Assembly: GCA_014529385.2 (NCBI GenBank)
Contig: CM043962.1
Location: 125,822,470-125,886,469, forward strand
Reading direction: 5' to 3'
DNA: 64,000 nucleotides
Origin: Adiantum capillus-veneris
Taxonomy: Eukaryota > Streptophyta > Polypodiopsida > Polypodiales > Pteridaceae
Shown here piece after piece: positions 11,179 through 21,443 of the stretch. Position 1 is the stretch's first letter. Every line of letters starts with the position of its first letter. The translations under genes were made by a program, and so were the position numbers. The notes under the pieces are model-generated. The model was not told the DNA's origin. It saw only the letters and a program-made list of their open reading frames with translations, and did not search any database.

Positions 11179-14100
11179 ATGAACCTACGCTCTGGACGAG
11201 TGTTAGAGCACGAGCATATTGGTAGTGCCTCCATTTACGCGGGCACCCATTATTCCTCCACCCTAGGTTCTGGACCTTCAGCCGGGACTCAAGGTAGCGC
11301 GACCCAAGATCCTCATATCGCATCTAGTAATTCTTCCTCTGACTACGAAGTCATGGAGGGGTATCCTACACCAAACCCTAATAGTTCAAGTCAAGAAATG
11401 CATGCCATGGGCCCACAGCCTGGGTCCAGCGTGTTTAGCCGCTTAAAAGAGACCCTTAGTAGAGCTACTCGCTCCGAACATGCGGTTAATGAAATAAATG
11501 AAGGGAGTGGGGAAGTAAATTCTTCATTCATGCCTAAAATGGACCCTATGCTTCTTGAGAGTGTGCATGTGAATGTTCCATCCACTACACCTCCTGATCC
11601 TTTAGGACTATCTCCCTCTAAGGTTTTACTACCCGATGGTAGGAGTCTTGCCGAAGTACAAGAGATCGAACGCTATATGCAAGCAACAAGGGAGAGGGAA
11701 ATTGAGAACCTACGAAGGCTAGAACAAAGTCAAGCCCTGAAAGCAAAGGCTCCTATGACAACAATCATGCCAGTCGAGCAACCGAGTGCTCCCAAGGTAG
11801 CAGTCACGGAGGGGCAAGCTATGGGGAGCAATAATGCTTCCACTTCAAGGGAAACCTCCAGCACGCCAGGCCTAGATGGGATATTCCTAAACGAAAATTG
11901 GGAGTATGACCTACAAGCAGAAGCTTTAACTGATCGATACACATGACACACCTATCATGTGGGTTGGTTAGATGTTCTACAATCCACATTGGGTGCTACT
12001 AGCATAGATGAGCAACAACAGAAAGTCTGTGATGTCCTCCATAGGATTGTCGAGTTAGAAAGACAGAACACAGGGATCAACATGCCTTCAACAGGCCTAA
12101 TGAGATTCTTGGATACGGAAAAGGCCAACCAACCAACCCTGTCACAAATGGAGACTCCCTCAGTGAGCCCCATTGATCCTCCATATGTTGTTTCGCCAGG
12201 AGCCTCAGTACAATCTGAGCCCACAAGTGGCAGCTTTACCTTCCCAGATCTAGCTCATCTTTCTCTTAATGACACTACGGCTACCATGCATATCCCAATG
12301 GTGAGCATGACAAGAAGTACACCATGGAGTTCATTTGTTAACACTGCGCTGATGCCTAGTAGCACAGTGCCCCCAACTATACCTACATGTATGTATCAAT
12401 CATGTGCACCTGTCGTACCTCAGCCTCATGTAGCTCCTACACCTCCGATTATTCCAAGAGCTTACAATCCACAATGGAATTATCCAAGATCTTATACAAG
12501 TGGATCCATGCCATTTAATAATAACATGCCATATCAGGCACCCCCTATGCCTAGGGCCACGCCTGTAAACTTTGGACCACCGTCTGGTACACCACCATAC
12601 GAAATTTGGGACCCAAGAGCCGCGCGTATGCCAAGGCCAAGGCCAACTCCCATCTCACATGTGGTTCCAGGAGCACATACACCCATTATACCTGCTCAAA
12701 TAGGAGATTTGGCAGCATTTTCTCAAACTATCGGTCGCTCTATTGCGGAAAACATGCGTAGTGCACCTGATAGAGAGCCTAGGAGCAAGGCAGTTCAAGT
12801 AGCTAAGCTCACACAGAAATTCAGTGGAGACGGAGATGCTAGAAAGCATATGGAAGTCTTTGAACATGTGTGCGATTCCTTGGAAGAGCACAATGAGCTA
12901 CATAAGTGTAAGGCTTTGAGTTTGACCCTAAGCGGAAAGGCTGGAGATTGGTATAGAACCTTAAGAGTAGAAGAGAAAACGATCTACTCTACTCTTAGGA
13001 GACTGTTCTTAAAAGAATACATACGAGAGGGAGTACTTTGGGGTGTATCCTCTCAGCTCCAGAAAGCCCAACGAGAAGAGGGTGAATCCGTGAGAGACTT
13101 CATTAGTTGCCTAAAGAATTTGAATTCTCGATGCAATCCAAACGAGCGATTCAACAACAACCAATTGCTCGATAGATTCATTAGGGGACTACGACATGAA
13201 AGTATCTATAATGGCCTAGTCATTAGAGGTATCACTACTTGGGAAGCAGTCACCATGAATGCAATCCAATTGGAGGATAATTTAATGATTGCAGGAGAAA
13301 GAGTGTCTGCCGAGCCGAAGTCAAGTAGCTCGCAAGCATCAGGGTATGAGCCAATGAAGATAAAGCCAATCGTGAAAGAGCAAACGATATCTGAGATGAC
13401 TTTGGCAGATCTCACCAAGGCCATCCAAGAAAGCCTTAGGGGTAATCGTGCTCCACAAAACACTCATATGTATCCAAGAAGGGAGCAACAATGGTGCTCA
13501 ATTTTCTTGGGCCCACATACTACGAGTGAATGCCCTACTTTCAGAGTAAAGTTTAACGGGACTTGTAACGCGTGTGGTAGGTATGGCCATCAAGCGAAGG
13601 ATTGCCTAATGCTTAAACGCATCATGGAAAATAGACCGCCTATAGCTTGGGCAGACTCACCTCGAGTTCCTGCATTAATGCCTACCCCACCCATGGAGCA
13701 ACAGTTGCCATTACAGCACATGGTCCCTAGAACCCAAAATGTGGTCCAAACCACACCGTTGCCACCTCCAGTGCTAGGACCGCAAACCCCTCATCCAAGA
13801 GTTACACCTATGAACCAAATAGGCTGCGAGTCATCTAGTACTTATGTAGATTGCGAAGGGGACATAGACCCTAGTATCACCTATGGAGTCGACATGCTTG
13901 AGGAGTGTCCCATGTACTGTATGGAAGACCATTGGGGACAAATCAAACCGGTATATCAAGCTACTGCGCTAGCAGCAAGAGGCCAAAACATTAATAGTTT
14001 TGCCGGGAGACCACCTCTTCAGTGCTACGAATGTGGTGGACCACATCGAGTAGCTGAGTGCCCCATTAGAATGCAAAAGAATGCTGCACTAATGCAAACA

Positions 14101-16482
14101 AGTCAAGGGAGTGCATTGGCAATGCCAATACTCATTTGTAATCGTTGTGGCATAGATCATTTGATCGCACAGTGTCCTAACCATCCAAACGCACCGAAAA
14201 TCACACCATTGAACTTAATAGAGATTGTTGATGGGACACCACCAACTATAAACATAGCACCAGTGAATGCACTCACACGGTCGATGCTCCAAAAGCAAAA
14301 TTACATCCTCGAAGAGAGAGATGTTGCATCCATTGGCCGAGCGAGAAAGAAGAAAACACGAAGAAAGAAATCCCTTAATGCTTCTAGCTCAAAACCTAGT
14401 TCAAAGACTAACATAGGGACAGGAGAGGATCCCGTGTATATGAATGACCCTGAGGATGACTTAGATTCGATAGAGACCACGGAGACCAAAACTATTACTA
14501 CAAAGGAAAAAGCTAGTGAGGAGGATCACGAGAGGGAATTACGACGAACACCAAAAGAGTATTCAAAGTTAAGCCACCCAATTGCGAACCCCCAAGATAA
14601 GCCACGAGAGACGAAAAATGAGGATTTCAAGAGAAAGATTGGAACCTATCCAAATCCAACAGTGGAAATTGAACGAGTCCAACAACTGAGGGGTTTGGTG
14701 GAAGAAACTCAACGAACATTAGAACCTGAACCCAAACATATCCAGATGTCGGACACAGTGTTTCCCACACAAGTTCAACCTCACAAGAACTACAGGCCGT
14801 TAGCTATACCCAGTATCATTCGGGAAGAGAGTGAGGGTAGGACATCTGAAAGTGGACACACACCTTTCCTACTAGAGAGAATGTTTGGTGAGGGAATGCC
14901 CGACCCCCTTGAGGAAGTGGAGATTCCATCTTCACCATTCTCTTGTCAGGGTCCTACGTCCCACAAGATGCCATTAAATGTTGCCAAATTGATGGATTTC
15001 ATGTCTTCAGAAGTTAGAACCACCATCATGTCCAAACTCTATAAAGACCACGAGCTAGTCTCAGCTCTTCGAGCCTTCCTCAATGGAGAATTACAGGCCG
15101 GATTACCACAGTTTGCACATATGAACAAACCTGACTCGGTAATGAATGATGAGGAACATTTAGCACCACCATCTGACCCAGCGGGACATGAATCTGTAAT
15201 TGAAGTACCCGTTAACAAGTTGGGGCAATACTTTGAAGGTGATAAATCTAATGCTACTCTGCCAATCACTACTAAAGGATTAATTGTAAAGGGAGTCCTT
15301 GACGGTGGTGCGGGAGTCAATATGGTGACAAAGAGTTGTTGGGAGTCTATGGGGCGACCTCACCTTGAAGCCACAAGCGTAGTGGTAAAAATGGCTAATG
15401 GATCTATTATTACGCCTATTGGAATGCTTAAGGATCTTAGGATCAAGGTCTTGGGACACAAGGTAAGGCAGACTTTCATTGTTATGGATTTTTCCAAGCA
15501 TCCTATGTCATTTGAGATGATCTTAGGGCGTCCATTCATGAGGGAAGCAAAAATGGTGCATGACTGGTCCAAAAACCATGTCTACTTACAGTTCCAAGAC
15601 TTTGTCATTCGAGTTGATCTTTTAAGTGGTCGAACACATCCTCTAGGAAATAAATTCATCATTGATAATCGATCAGACACAAAAATTCACTCAGCTCCAT
15701 TACAGTATCGTTACACGTGTAACGAAGACACGGATATTGGGGAGAACTCTCCTTATATGGATATCCTACCTGGAATCGCTGAGTCAGACAATGTCGATTG
15801 GGTACACCTAGCGGCAACTATAGATACATGGGGAGCTAGAGGAACAACCTGGGTAACACCAGATGGGGAAGAGATACCACACATTGCACCAGTAAACATG
15901 TTAGGTGTAGCGCATGTAACATCCGATGATAAGAAAGAGGCACACCTATCTGAGAGTGAAACCGATGATTCCTCAAAGGCTTCAGGCCAATACACATCAG
16001 AAACGGAATCTCAGGGAGAAATGGATTCAAAACCTGAGGAAACATTGAGTGAGCCAAGTATAGAAACTGAACACTCAAGGTCTAGTACGACCATCTATGG
16101 TAATTTATATGAGAGTGAAGAAGATACAAGCGAAGACCTATCAAGCGAGTCGAGTTCAAACATTTACCAAAATCAAAACCTTAACAAGAAACAAAGGTCA
16201 TATAAGAGACGACGATATCGAGCAAATGTGAGAGCTAGGATAAACAAGGAAAGATCTACTGCAGAATGGCTTAGCTATCTAGGGGCATGTGATGCTCATC
16301 GAAAGCTAGTAGACAATTGGGGTGAACATCTCCAGAGTGTCATGTGGTGCATCCCGCGACCCATTGACCTCGCTCAATTGGAGGTTACAGAGCCGAAATT
16401 GAGTCGAACTATAAGAAGACGTCAAAACCGAGAGTTAGCACAACAACAAAAGGAGGCAGAACTAAAGAAAGGTCTCCGTTAG
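11179..16482 (+). pseudogene. gag-pro: Element 1 Gag and aspartic protease (PR1)
   Basis: The frame opens at ATG 11179 (MNLRSGRVL, a start common in plant gypsy Gag), is broken by TGA at 11944, and runs in the same frame to TAG at 16480. The first part is Pro/Ser-rich. The retrotransposon Gag helical domain covers about 12820-13300 (GDWYRTL, FIRGLR). Three zinc knuckles follow: CX2CX4HX4C at 13564 and CX2CX3HX4C at 14023 and 14137. A Lys/Glu-rich linker leads to a retropepsin-like domain with DGGAGVN at 15301 and ILGRPF near 15520. The active-site triplet is D-G-G where D-S/T-G is expected, probably a mutation. Length, over 1,700 codons, is large for a plant Gag-PR. Gag would form the particle and PR1 would process the polyprotein. 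The TGA at 11944 sits where Arg (CGA) is likely. Confidence 0.9.
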
Positions 16483-17564
16483 GACAAGAGCCTGCTGACT
16501 TACATACGGCTCCTGAACATTTTAAATCTTATACCACGGGGGAGTGAAAGGTTGTGTATGCCAAAGCCCAACGAATACCTACCAATGGAAGCAGTGGAGT
16601 CTATGATGGTCCAGCGGTAGTTAAAGAGATAGAATTAGCAGAACCAGGTGAGGAGTCTAAATAGGTCTTTATTGCTCAAGACCTTACCGAAACTGAAGAG
16701 GCTGTACTTAAGGAGCTCCTCAAGGAATACAAGAATATCTTTGCTTGGACATATCATGACATGAAGCGCGTTCCACCTTCTGTGGTGCAACATACAATTC
16801 CCATGATCAACACTGCTAAACCCGTCCAGCAACGACCCTATCCAATGAATCCTAAGTACGCCAAAATTGTACAAGAGAAAATTGAAAAACTTATCCAATG
16901 TGGATTCATATACCCTATTGAGCACTCAGAATGGGTTTCTCCAATAGTCATTGTGCCAAAAAAGAATGGGAAACTAAGAGTGTGCGTGGACCTCAAGAAA
17001 GTTAATGCAGCCACTAGGAGAGATCATTATCCATTGCCATATTCAAAACATGTGCTTGAAAGAGTTGCGGGCAAGGAAGCTTATAGCTTTTTAGATGGGT
17101 ACTCTGGTTACAATCAAATCACAATTGCATTAGAGGACCAAGCTAAAACTACTTTTATCACAGAGTTTGGAGTGTTTGCATTTCGTGTTATGGCTTTTGG
17201 CTTAACGAATGCCCCTGCTACATTCCAACGATTAATAAACACTACATTTAAAGAATTTCTAAGGGAGTTTTGTGAAGCTTTCCTAGACGACCTTTGTGTT
17301 TATTCTTCTTGGGAGAAGCATTTGTTATATCTACGAAAAATATTTGAAAGGTGCAGATTTTATCGCATCTCATTGAACCCTTTCAAATGCCAATTTTGGG
17401 TTAAGCATGGAGTCATTCTAGGGCATATAGTGTCCAAGAACGGGATATCCAGAGATGAGAGTAAGATTAAAGCCATTGCCGATTTGCCACCACCTACTAA
17501 CTATAAAGGAGTTCAAAGATTTATGGGCCATGCCATGTTGGTTATTATCGAAGGTTTATTTTAA
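16482..17564 (+). pseudogene. pol: Element 1 reverse transcriptase
   Basis: This frame differs from Gag-PR and overlaps its end near 16479, so pol was either reached by frameshifting or shifted by mutation. Stops at 16545 (TGA) and 16662 (TAG) interrupt the N-terminal part. The RT fingers and palm are clear: WVSPIVIVPKKNG, LRVCVDLKKVNAATR, SFLDGYSGYNQI, FGLTNAPATFQRL and the catalytic FLDDLCVYS near 17280, where F replaces the usual Y of YxDD. The frame is lost after MGHA because GCCAT is duplicated in tandem at 17527-17536. Similarity resumes two frames over at 17540. RT would copy the RNA genome to DNA in cytoplasmic particles. Confidence 0.9.
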
Positions 17565-18235
17565 ACTTTGCCGAGATAGCGCGTCCATTGTACAAGCTTT
17601 TTATTGAGTTTCATTGGACGGAAGAATGTCATAAATCTTATGAGTTATTAAAGAAGGCACTAACAAGTGCTCCAATCCTGCGAACACCTGATTGAAATGT
17701 ACCTTTTCATGTGCATATTGATGCATCAAATTTTGCTATTGGGTGTGTTCTAACTCAACTAGGAGAACATAAATTGGACTACCCTATTAGCTTTGCAAGT
17801 CGCCAATTAAATGATGCCGAGATGAACTACACTACTACAGAGCGCGAAGGTCTAGCTATGATTTACGCAGTAAAGAAATTTCGCTATTACCTTCTTGCTA
17901 CCAAGTTTGTGTTTTATGTTGATCATCAAGCATTGCTATATTTGGTAAACAAGCCGTGTTCCACAGGTTGAATTACACGATGGTTGTTAATTCTTCTTGA
18001 GTTTGACTTCACCGTTGTTGTGAGGCCTGGGAGGAAACATGTCATGGCGGATCATTTATCTCGTATCCCTAATGGCGAAGCTCCTACGGGGGTTGATGAT
18101 GAATTGCCTGATACTCCTTTGTTCATTGTTGAGACAATGCCTGAATGGAGTGAAAAGATTGTTAACTTCTTAGTTAATGGTTTTCCACCCAAAGAACTGC
18201 GAAAAGATATAGCTCGAAAATTAATCAAGGAATGA
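17540..18235 (+). pseudogene. pol: Element 1 RT C-terminus and RNase H
   Basis: After the frameshift the RT connection continues as GYYRRFILNFAEIARPLYK. RNase H follows with the usual Ty3 motifs: HVHIDASNFAIG (first catalytic Asp), SFASRQLN, NYTTTEREGLAMIYAVKKFRY (Glu), VDHQALLYL (Asp) and ADHLSR at its end. TGA at 17693 stands for an expected Trp (TGG), TGA at 17969 for an expected Arg before ITRW, and TGA at 18233 closes the open part. RNase H would remove template RNA and leave polypurine primers. Confidence 0.9.
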
Positions 18236-19599
18236 GAACCCTATTGCTTACTGGCTGGAACTCTCTATAAGAGAAGAAAAGATGATGTTCTTAGACGCTG
18301 TGCCCGCGAGGATGAGTATTTATATATTCTACAAGAGGCACACATGGGCGTAGCTGGTGGTCACTTTTCAGGAAAGTTGACTGCCTAAAAGATCTTACAG
18401 TCAGGCTATTGGTGGCCCACTCTGTTTAAGGATGCATCACTTTTTGCAAAGGGATGTGATGAATGCCAACACTTCAACAAGCCACAAAGAAGGGTTAGGA
18501 TGCCTCTACATCCCATCAAGGTAACCCAACCATTTGAAAAGTGGGGCTTAGACTTTGTAGGACTGATTAGTCCGGCTGCACGTAACACGCAATCATGATA
18601 TATCATTGTCGCTATCGACTATGTAACCAAATGGGCTGAAGCAAAAGCAACACGAAAGGCGGATGCAAAAACAACAGCTAAGTTCCTCTTTGAGAACATT
18701 CACACATTTTGGATGCCCCTTTGAACTTGTGAGTGACAATGGAACTCATTTTATAAATGAAGTAATAAAAGAACTCACATTAAACTTCATGATATCTCAC
18801 CACAAGTCTACACCCTATTATCCCCAAGCAAATGGCCAAGCTGAGAGTACCAACAAAACTCTCATCTCCATTTTGACAAAGACAGTCGAGGCTCATCGCA
18901 CTGATTGGGACCTAAAGCTTACATCAGCTTTATGGGCTTATCGTACTGCGTATAAAGTTGCTATTAATTGCACACCGTTTAAGATGGTGTATGGCCAAGA
19001 AGCAGTTATGCCATGGGAGTTTGTCATTCCTAGTCTTCGAGTAGCTTCTCAAGAAGGTTGGGATGGTAACTCCTTAGTGGAGCGATTATATATCCTAGAA
19101 AGGCTAGATGAAGAAAGGCAATGAGCTGTGCGAAATGCTCTAGTGGAGAAGGATAGGAGAAAGAAGTGGTTTGATAGCCATTTAAAGGATAAAGACATCA
19201 AGGTTGGTGATAAAGTTCTTATGTACGGGGTACGTAATGAAAAGAAGAAATTGAAATACGTTGGTAAGGGACCATATCGAGTGTGTGAAATTACTCCGCA
19301 AGGTACCATTCGTGTGGAGACTCTAGATGGAGTTGAAACCATTGGATTCCTTAATGGGAGTAAATTCAAAAGATATTATGATCCTCTAAGCCAGGAAGAG
19401 TTGCAAGCCATCCATCAAAAGAAGGCTGCCAAGGAACATGCAGAGCTTAAAAAAATCCAAGCAAGAGTTGAGGCTCGAGAACGACAACAACGTCTTAGAC
19501 GCCAACGAGAGGCTAATCTGGGAATCACGCAAGCATTTTTCGAGGACACAGATGAAGACTCATTAGAATCTGAGCCACCCCTACGATACCCAATTGAGC
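18236..19599 (+). pseudogene. pol: Element 1 integrase
   Basis: The HHCC zinc-binding module is read near 18330-18470 (AHMGVAGGH, then CDEC). The catalytic core has the three acidic residues in WGLDFVG (near 18551), LVSDNGTHF (near 18730) and GQAESTNKTL (near 18840). A C-terminal domain with GKGPYRV, the GPY/F signature, lies near 19262, followed by a Lys/Gln/Glu-rich coiled stretch to about 19540. Stops are TAA 18386, TGA 18596 and TGA 19122. The last two sit before YIIV and AVRNAL, where Arg is expected. A small indel near 18707 shifts the frame. No chromodomain follows; a second protease-like domain follows instead. Confidence 0.9.
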
Positions 19600-20108
19600 T
19601 AAATAGCCCCTATGGGAAAGTACTATACAATGCTTTATTAGATACGGGAGCTAAACACAATTTGTTATCCTATGGAGTTTGATGTCAATTAGGGAAACCG
19701 ACCCTATCCCCGAGTACGATGCAAGTCAAGGACATTAATAAAAAGAAAACTGCTATTCTTGGAGTCCTTCAGACCCCTCTTGTCTATGACAATGGAAGAA
19801 TAGTGCAGAGGTTTTTAGTCATGCCCGCAGGAGCTATGGAAGGCAACGTAAACCTGGGACGCACGTGGATGTTGGAAACCAAATGCACTATTGATTGGGA
19901 TACTGGTAGTGTCACGACGCGACCACCGACTCTTACCCCTATCATTCAAGCAAAGTCACCTACGTTGCAAACTCTAGCAAAGTTGAAGGATAGCCAACAT
20001 TCACAAGCCAAGGTGGTTAACTCGTCTTTGCCGGCTACCCATGAATCTAGCACTTCAACACTTGTAGTTGCAGCAAGCAGTAATATTGCAAGTACTCAAC
20101 CTGCATGA
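19600..20108 (+). pseudogene. Element 1 second retropepsin-like domain (PR2)
   Basis: In frame with integrase and directly after its coiled C-terminus, a second aspartic-protease-like domain appears. It shows an N-terminal beta segment, the active-site motif LLDTGAKHNLLS (near 19636), a flap-like TAILGVLQTPLVY (near 19750), and LGRTWMLETKCTIDW (near 19855), equivalent to the ILGRD/P-W motif that ends retropepsins. TGA at 19680 interrupts it before CQLGK. PR1 of the same element is separate, about 4 kb upstream, and has a poor D-G-G triplet, while PR2 keeps D-T-G. Element 2 has the same arrangement. A processing or non-enzymatic role is inference; the fold assignment rests on motif order only. 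Confidence 0.75.
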
Positions 20109-20774
20109 CCTAAGAGTACATATCAATGGGTCCCCAAGGCCTTACTTCCAACTACCTCAACCCTCCCATCCATTCCAAGAAAAAATTTCCCGGGAAAACC
20201 AAGAGCGCGCCCTAGGAGAGTCAAGACCAAATCACGATGGATTCCAAAACAACTATTAGAAGCCCAAGGCTACTATGATGGAAATGAGCAAATTTGGGTA
20301 CCTAAACGTAAAATGTGTCCTTCCCTATCGACAACAAACCCATATGAGTCAAACAGTGTAACGCTAAAGCCAATGGCAGACCGTGGGAAGGGAAAGATCA
20401 CAGAATGCTACACACCTAGTCTAGAGCTAGTTTGGGCTCCAAGGCAAAACCAATTTATTCCACCTAGCTCAGGAAGGGGAGAGTTCCATGAAGCTTCTAG
20501 CTCCTCATGTAATACATCCATAGAGGTAAAAGCTTCTACACAGCCTCCATCTATAGTAGTGGACCTCCATGAAGCTACAAAAGAATCCACACCTCCCAGT
20601 GTTCAAGAATCACCTGATGAACCACTTCAAGTTCGATCCTGGGAGAGTACCTTACCACCCTTGCAACTTGACGAGGCACCTAGGGTAATAGAAAACTACT
20701 GGCAAAAATCCTCACCTATTACCAACTGGAACAATTGGTTTCAAAGGGTGACGACATCATTTCAAACGGTATGA
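20109..20774 (+). pseudogene. Element 1 pol C-terminal tail with W-[VI]-P-K repeats
   Basis: The pol frame continues past TGA 20106 (probable former CGA) for about 220 codons to TGA at 20772. Three short motifs recur: YQWVPKALL, RWIPKQLLEAQGYY and QIWVPKRK, all within about 20120-20310. The rest is Ser/Pro/Glu-rich with another Trp-rich stretch near the end (NYWQKSS, NWNNWFQR). The tail of element 2 carries the same kind of motif with similar spacing. I do not recognise a known domain. Confidence 0.6.
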
Positions 20775-20780
20775 TCTACC

Positions 20781-20796
20781 CAAGGAAGGGGGGAGT
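20781..20796 (+). other. Internal polypurine tract next to an LTR-like TGTT
   Basis: AAGGAAGGGGGGAG followed by TGTTTGTGG lies about ten bases after the pol tail stop. It looks just like a polypurine tract/LTR junction; compare GAGGGGGGGAG-TGTTAGCC at the real 3' LTR of element 2. It may be a central polypurine tract or the remains of an older 3' LTR edge. Confidence 0.5.
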
Positions 20797-20872
20797 GTTT
20801 GTGGACATCCATCATTCACTTGCTTCCCTCTCAACCTTTCTCCCTGACCTCTTAATCTCCGATCTTAGGGAA

Positions 20873-20885
20873 TGTATATATAAAG
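20873..20885 (+). promoter_or_regulatory. TATA-like box upstream of the accessory ORF
   Basis: GTATATATAAAGCC lies between the internal purine tract and the accessory ORF, about 140 bp before ATG 21021. With the purine tract/TGTT junction 90 bp upstream it resembles the U3 part of an LTR. Transcription from it is inference. Confidence 0.4.
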
Positions 20886-21020
20886 CCTTATACTCACAAA
20901 AACAAGATAAAAAAGTAAAAGAGCAAGAGCCATAACACAAATCATAAAAACAAATTATGCACAAGAACACGACCCTTGTAATATTTGCACTCTAACCATC
21001 ATCTATTTGCGTGTACAGAT

Positions 21021-21443
21021 ATGGCTAGTACACTAGAGTCATCCACTCCTGCCTTGGGTGAGAGGTACCCTCGTTACTTTTCACAAATATTTCACATGGT
21101 CTTTACAGTGCTTGCATGTGAATGGGATTTGATAGGTACGCTAGCATGTGAGAGGAATTTTGAGGAGTTAGAATGGCTGATACGTCTCTTGACCACGTCT
21201 GATCCATACTTAGTAGAAATCGTTTCTCCCATTGCACAAGCCTACCCTTTTGACCAAGATGACTATAGGCGTCTAGTGACCTTCTTAGTAAACATGGGCA
21301 CCTATGATGAAGAAGAAAATTTACACGACTACACGGATGGCACATATGGTCTCATGGATGATGACTTTGTTTATCTTGACGACGAGGATAGGGGTTTAGC
21401 CTTAGGGTTTCCCCCCAACCTCTACAATATCCTATTCCCTTGA
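21021..21443 (+). CDS. Element 1 accessory ORF, unknown acidic protein
   Basis: An uninterrupted ORF starts at ATG 21021 (MASTLESSTPALGERYPRY). An in-frame ATG 36 bases upstream exists, but 21021 follows TGTACAG, a possible 3' splice site. The product of about 140 residues has a hydrophobic, Trp-containing first half (FSQIFHMVFTVLACEWDLIG, then EELEWLIRLL) and a very acidic C-terminus (MDDDFVYLDDEDRG). I see no signal peptide, zinc motif or clear membrane span, and I do not recognise the family. It lies where env-like or accessory genes sit in plant gypsy elements. It is the only undamaged ORF of its size in an element whose other genes all carry stops. Confidence 0.55.
   Translation: MASTLESSTPALGERYPRYFSQIFHMVFTVLACEWDLIGTLACERNFEELEWLIRLLTTSDPYLVEIVSPIAQAYPFDQDDYRRLVTFLVNMGTYDEEENLHDYTDGTYGLMDDDFVYLDDEDRGLALGFPPNLYNILFP

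Noticed and set aside
11944-20108. UGA recoded as arginine, or RNA editing restoring CGA
   Set aside because: TAG, TAA, a Trp-to-stop change and frameshifts occur in the same element; deamination decay is simpler for nuclear DNA.
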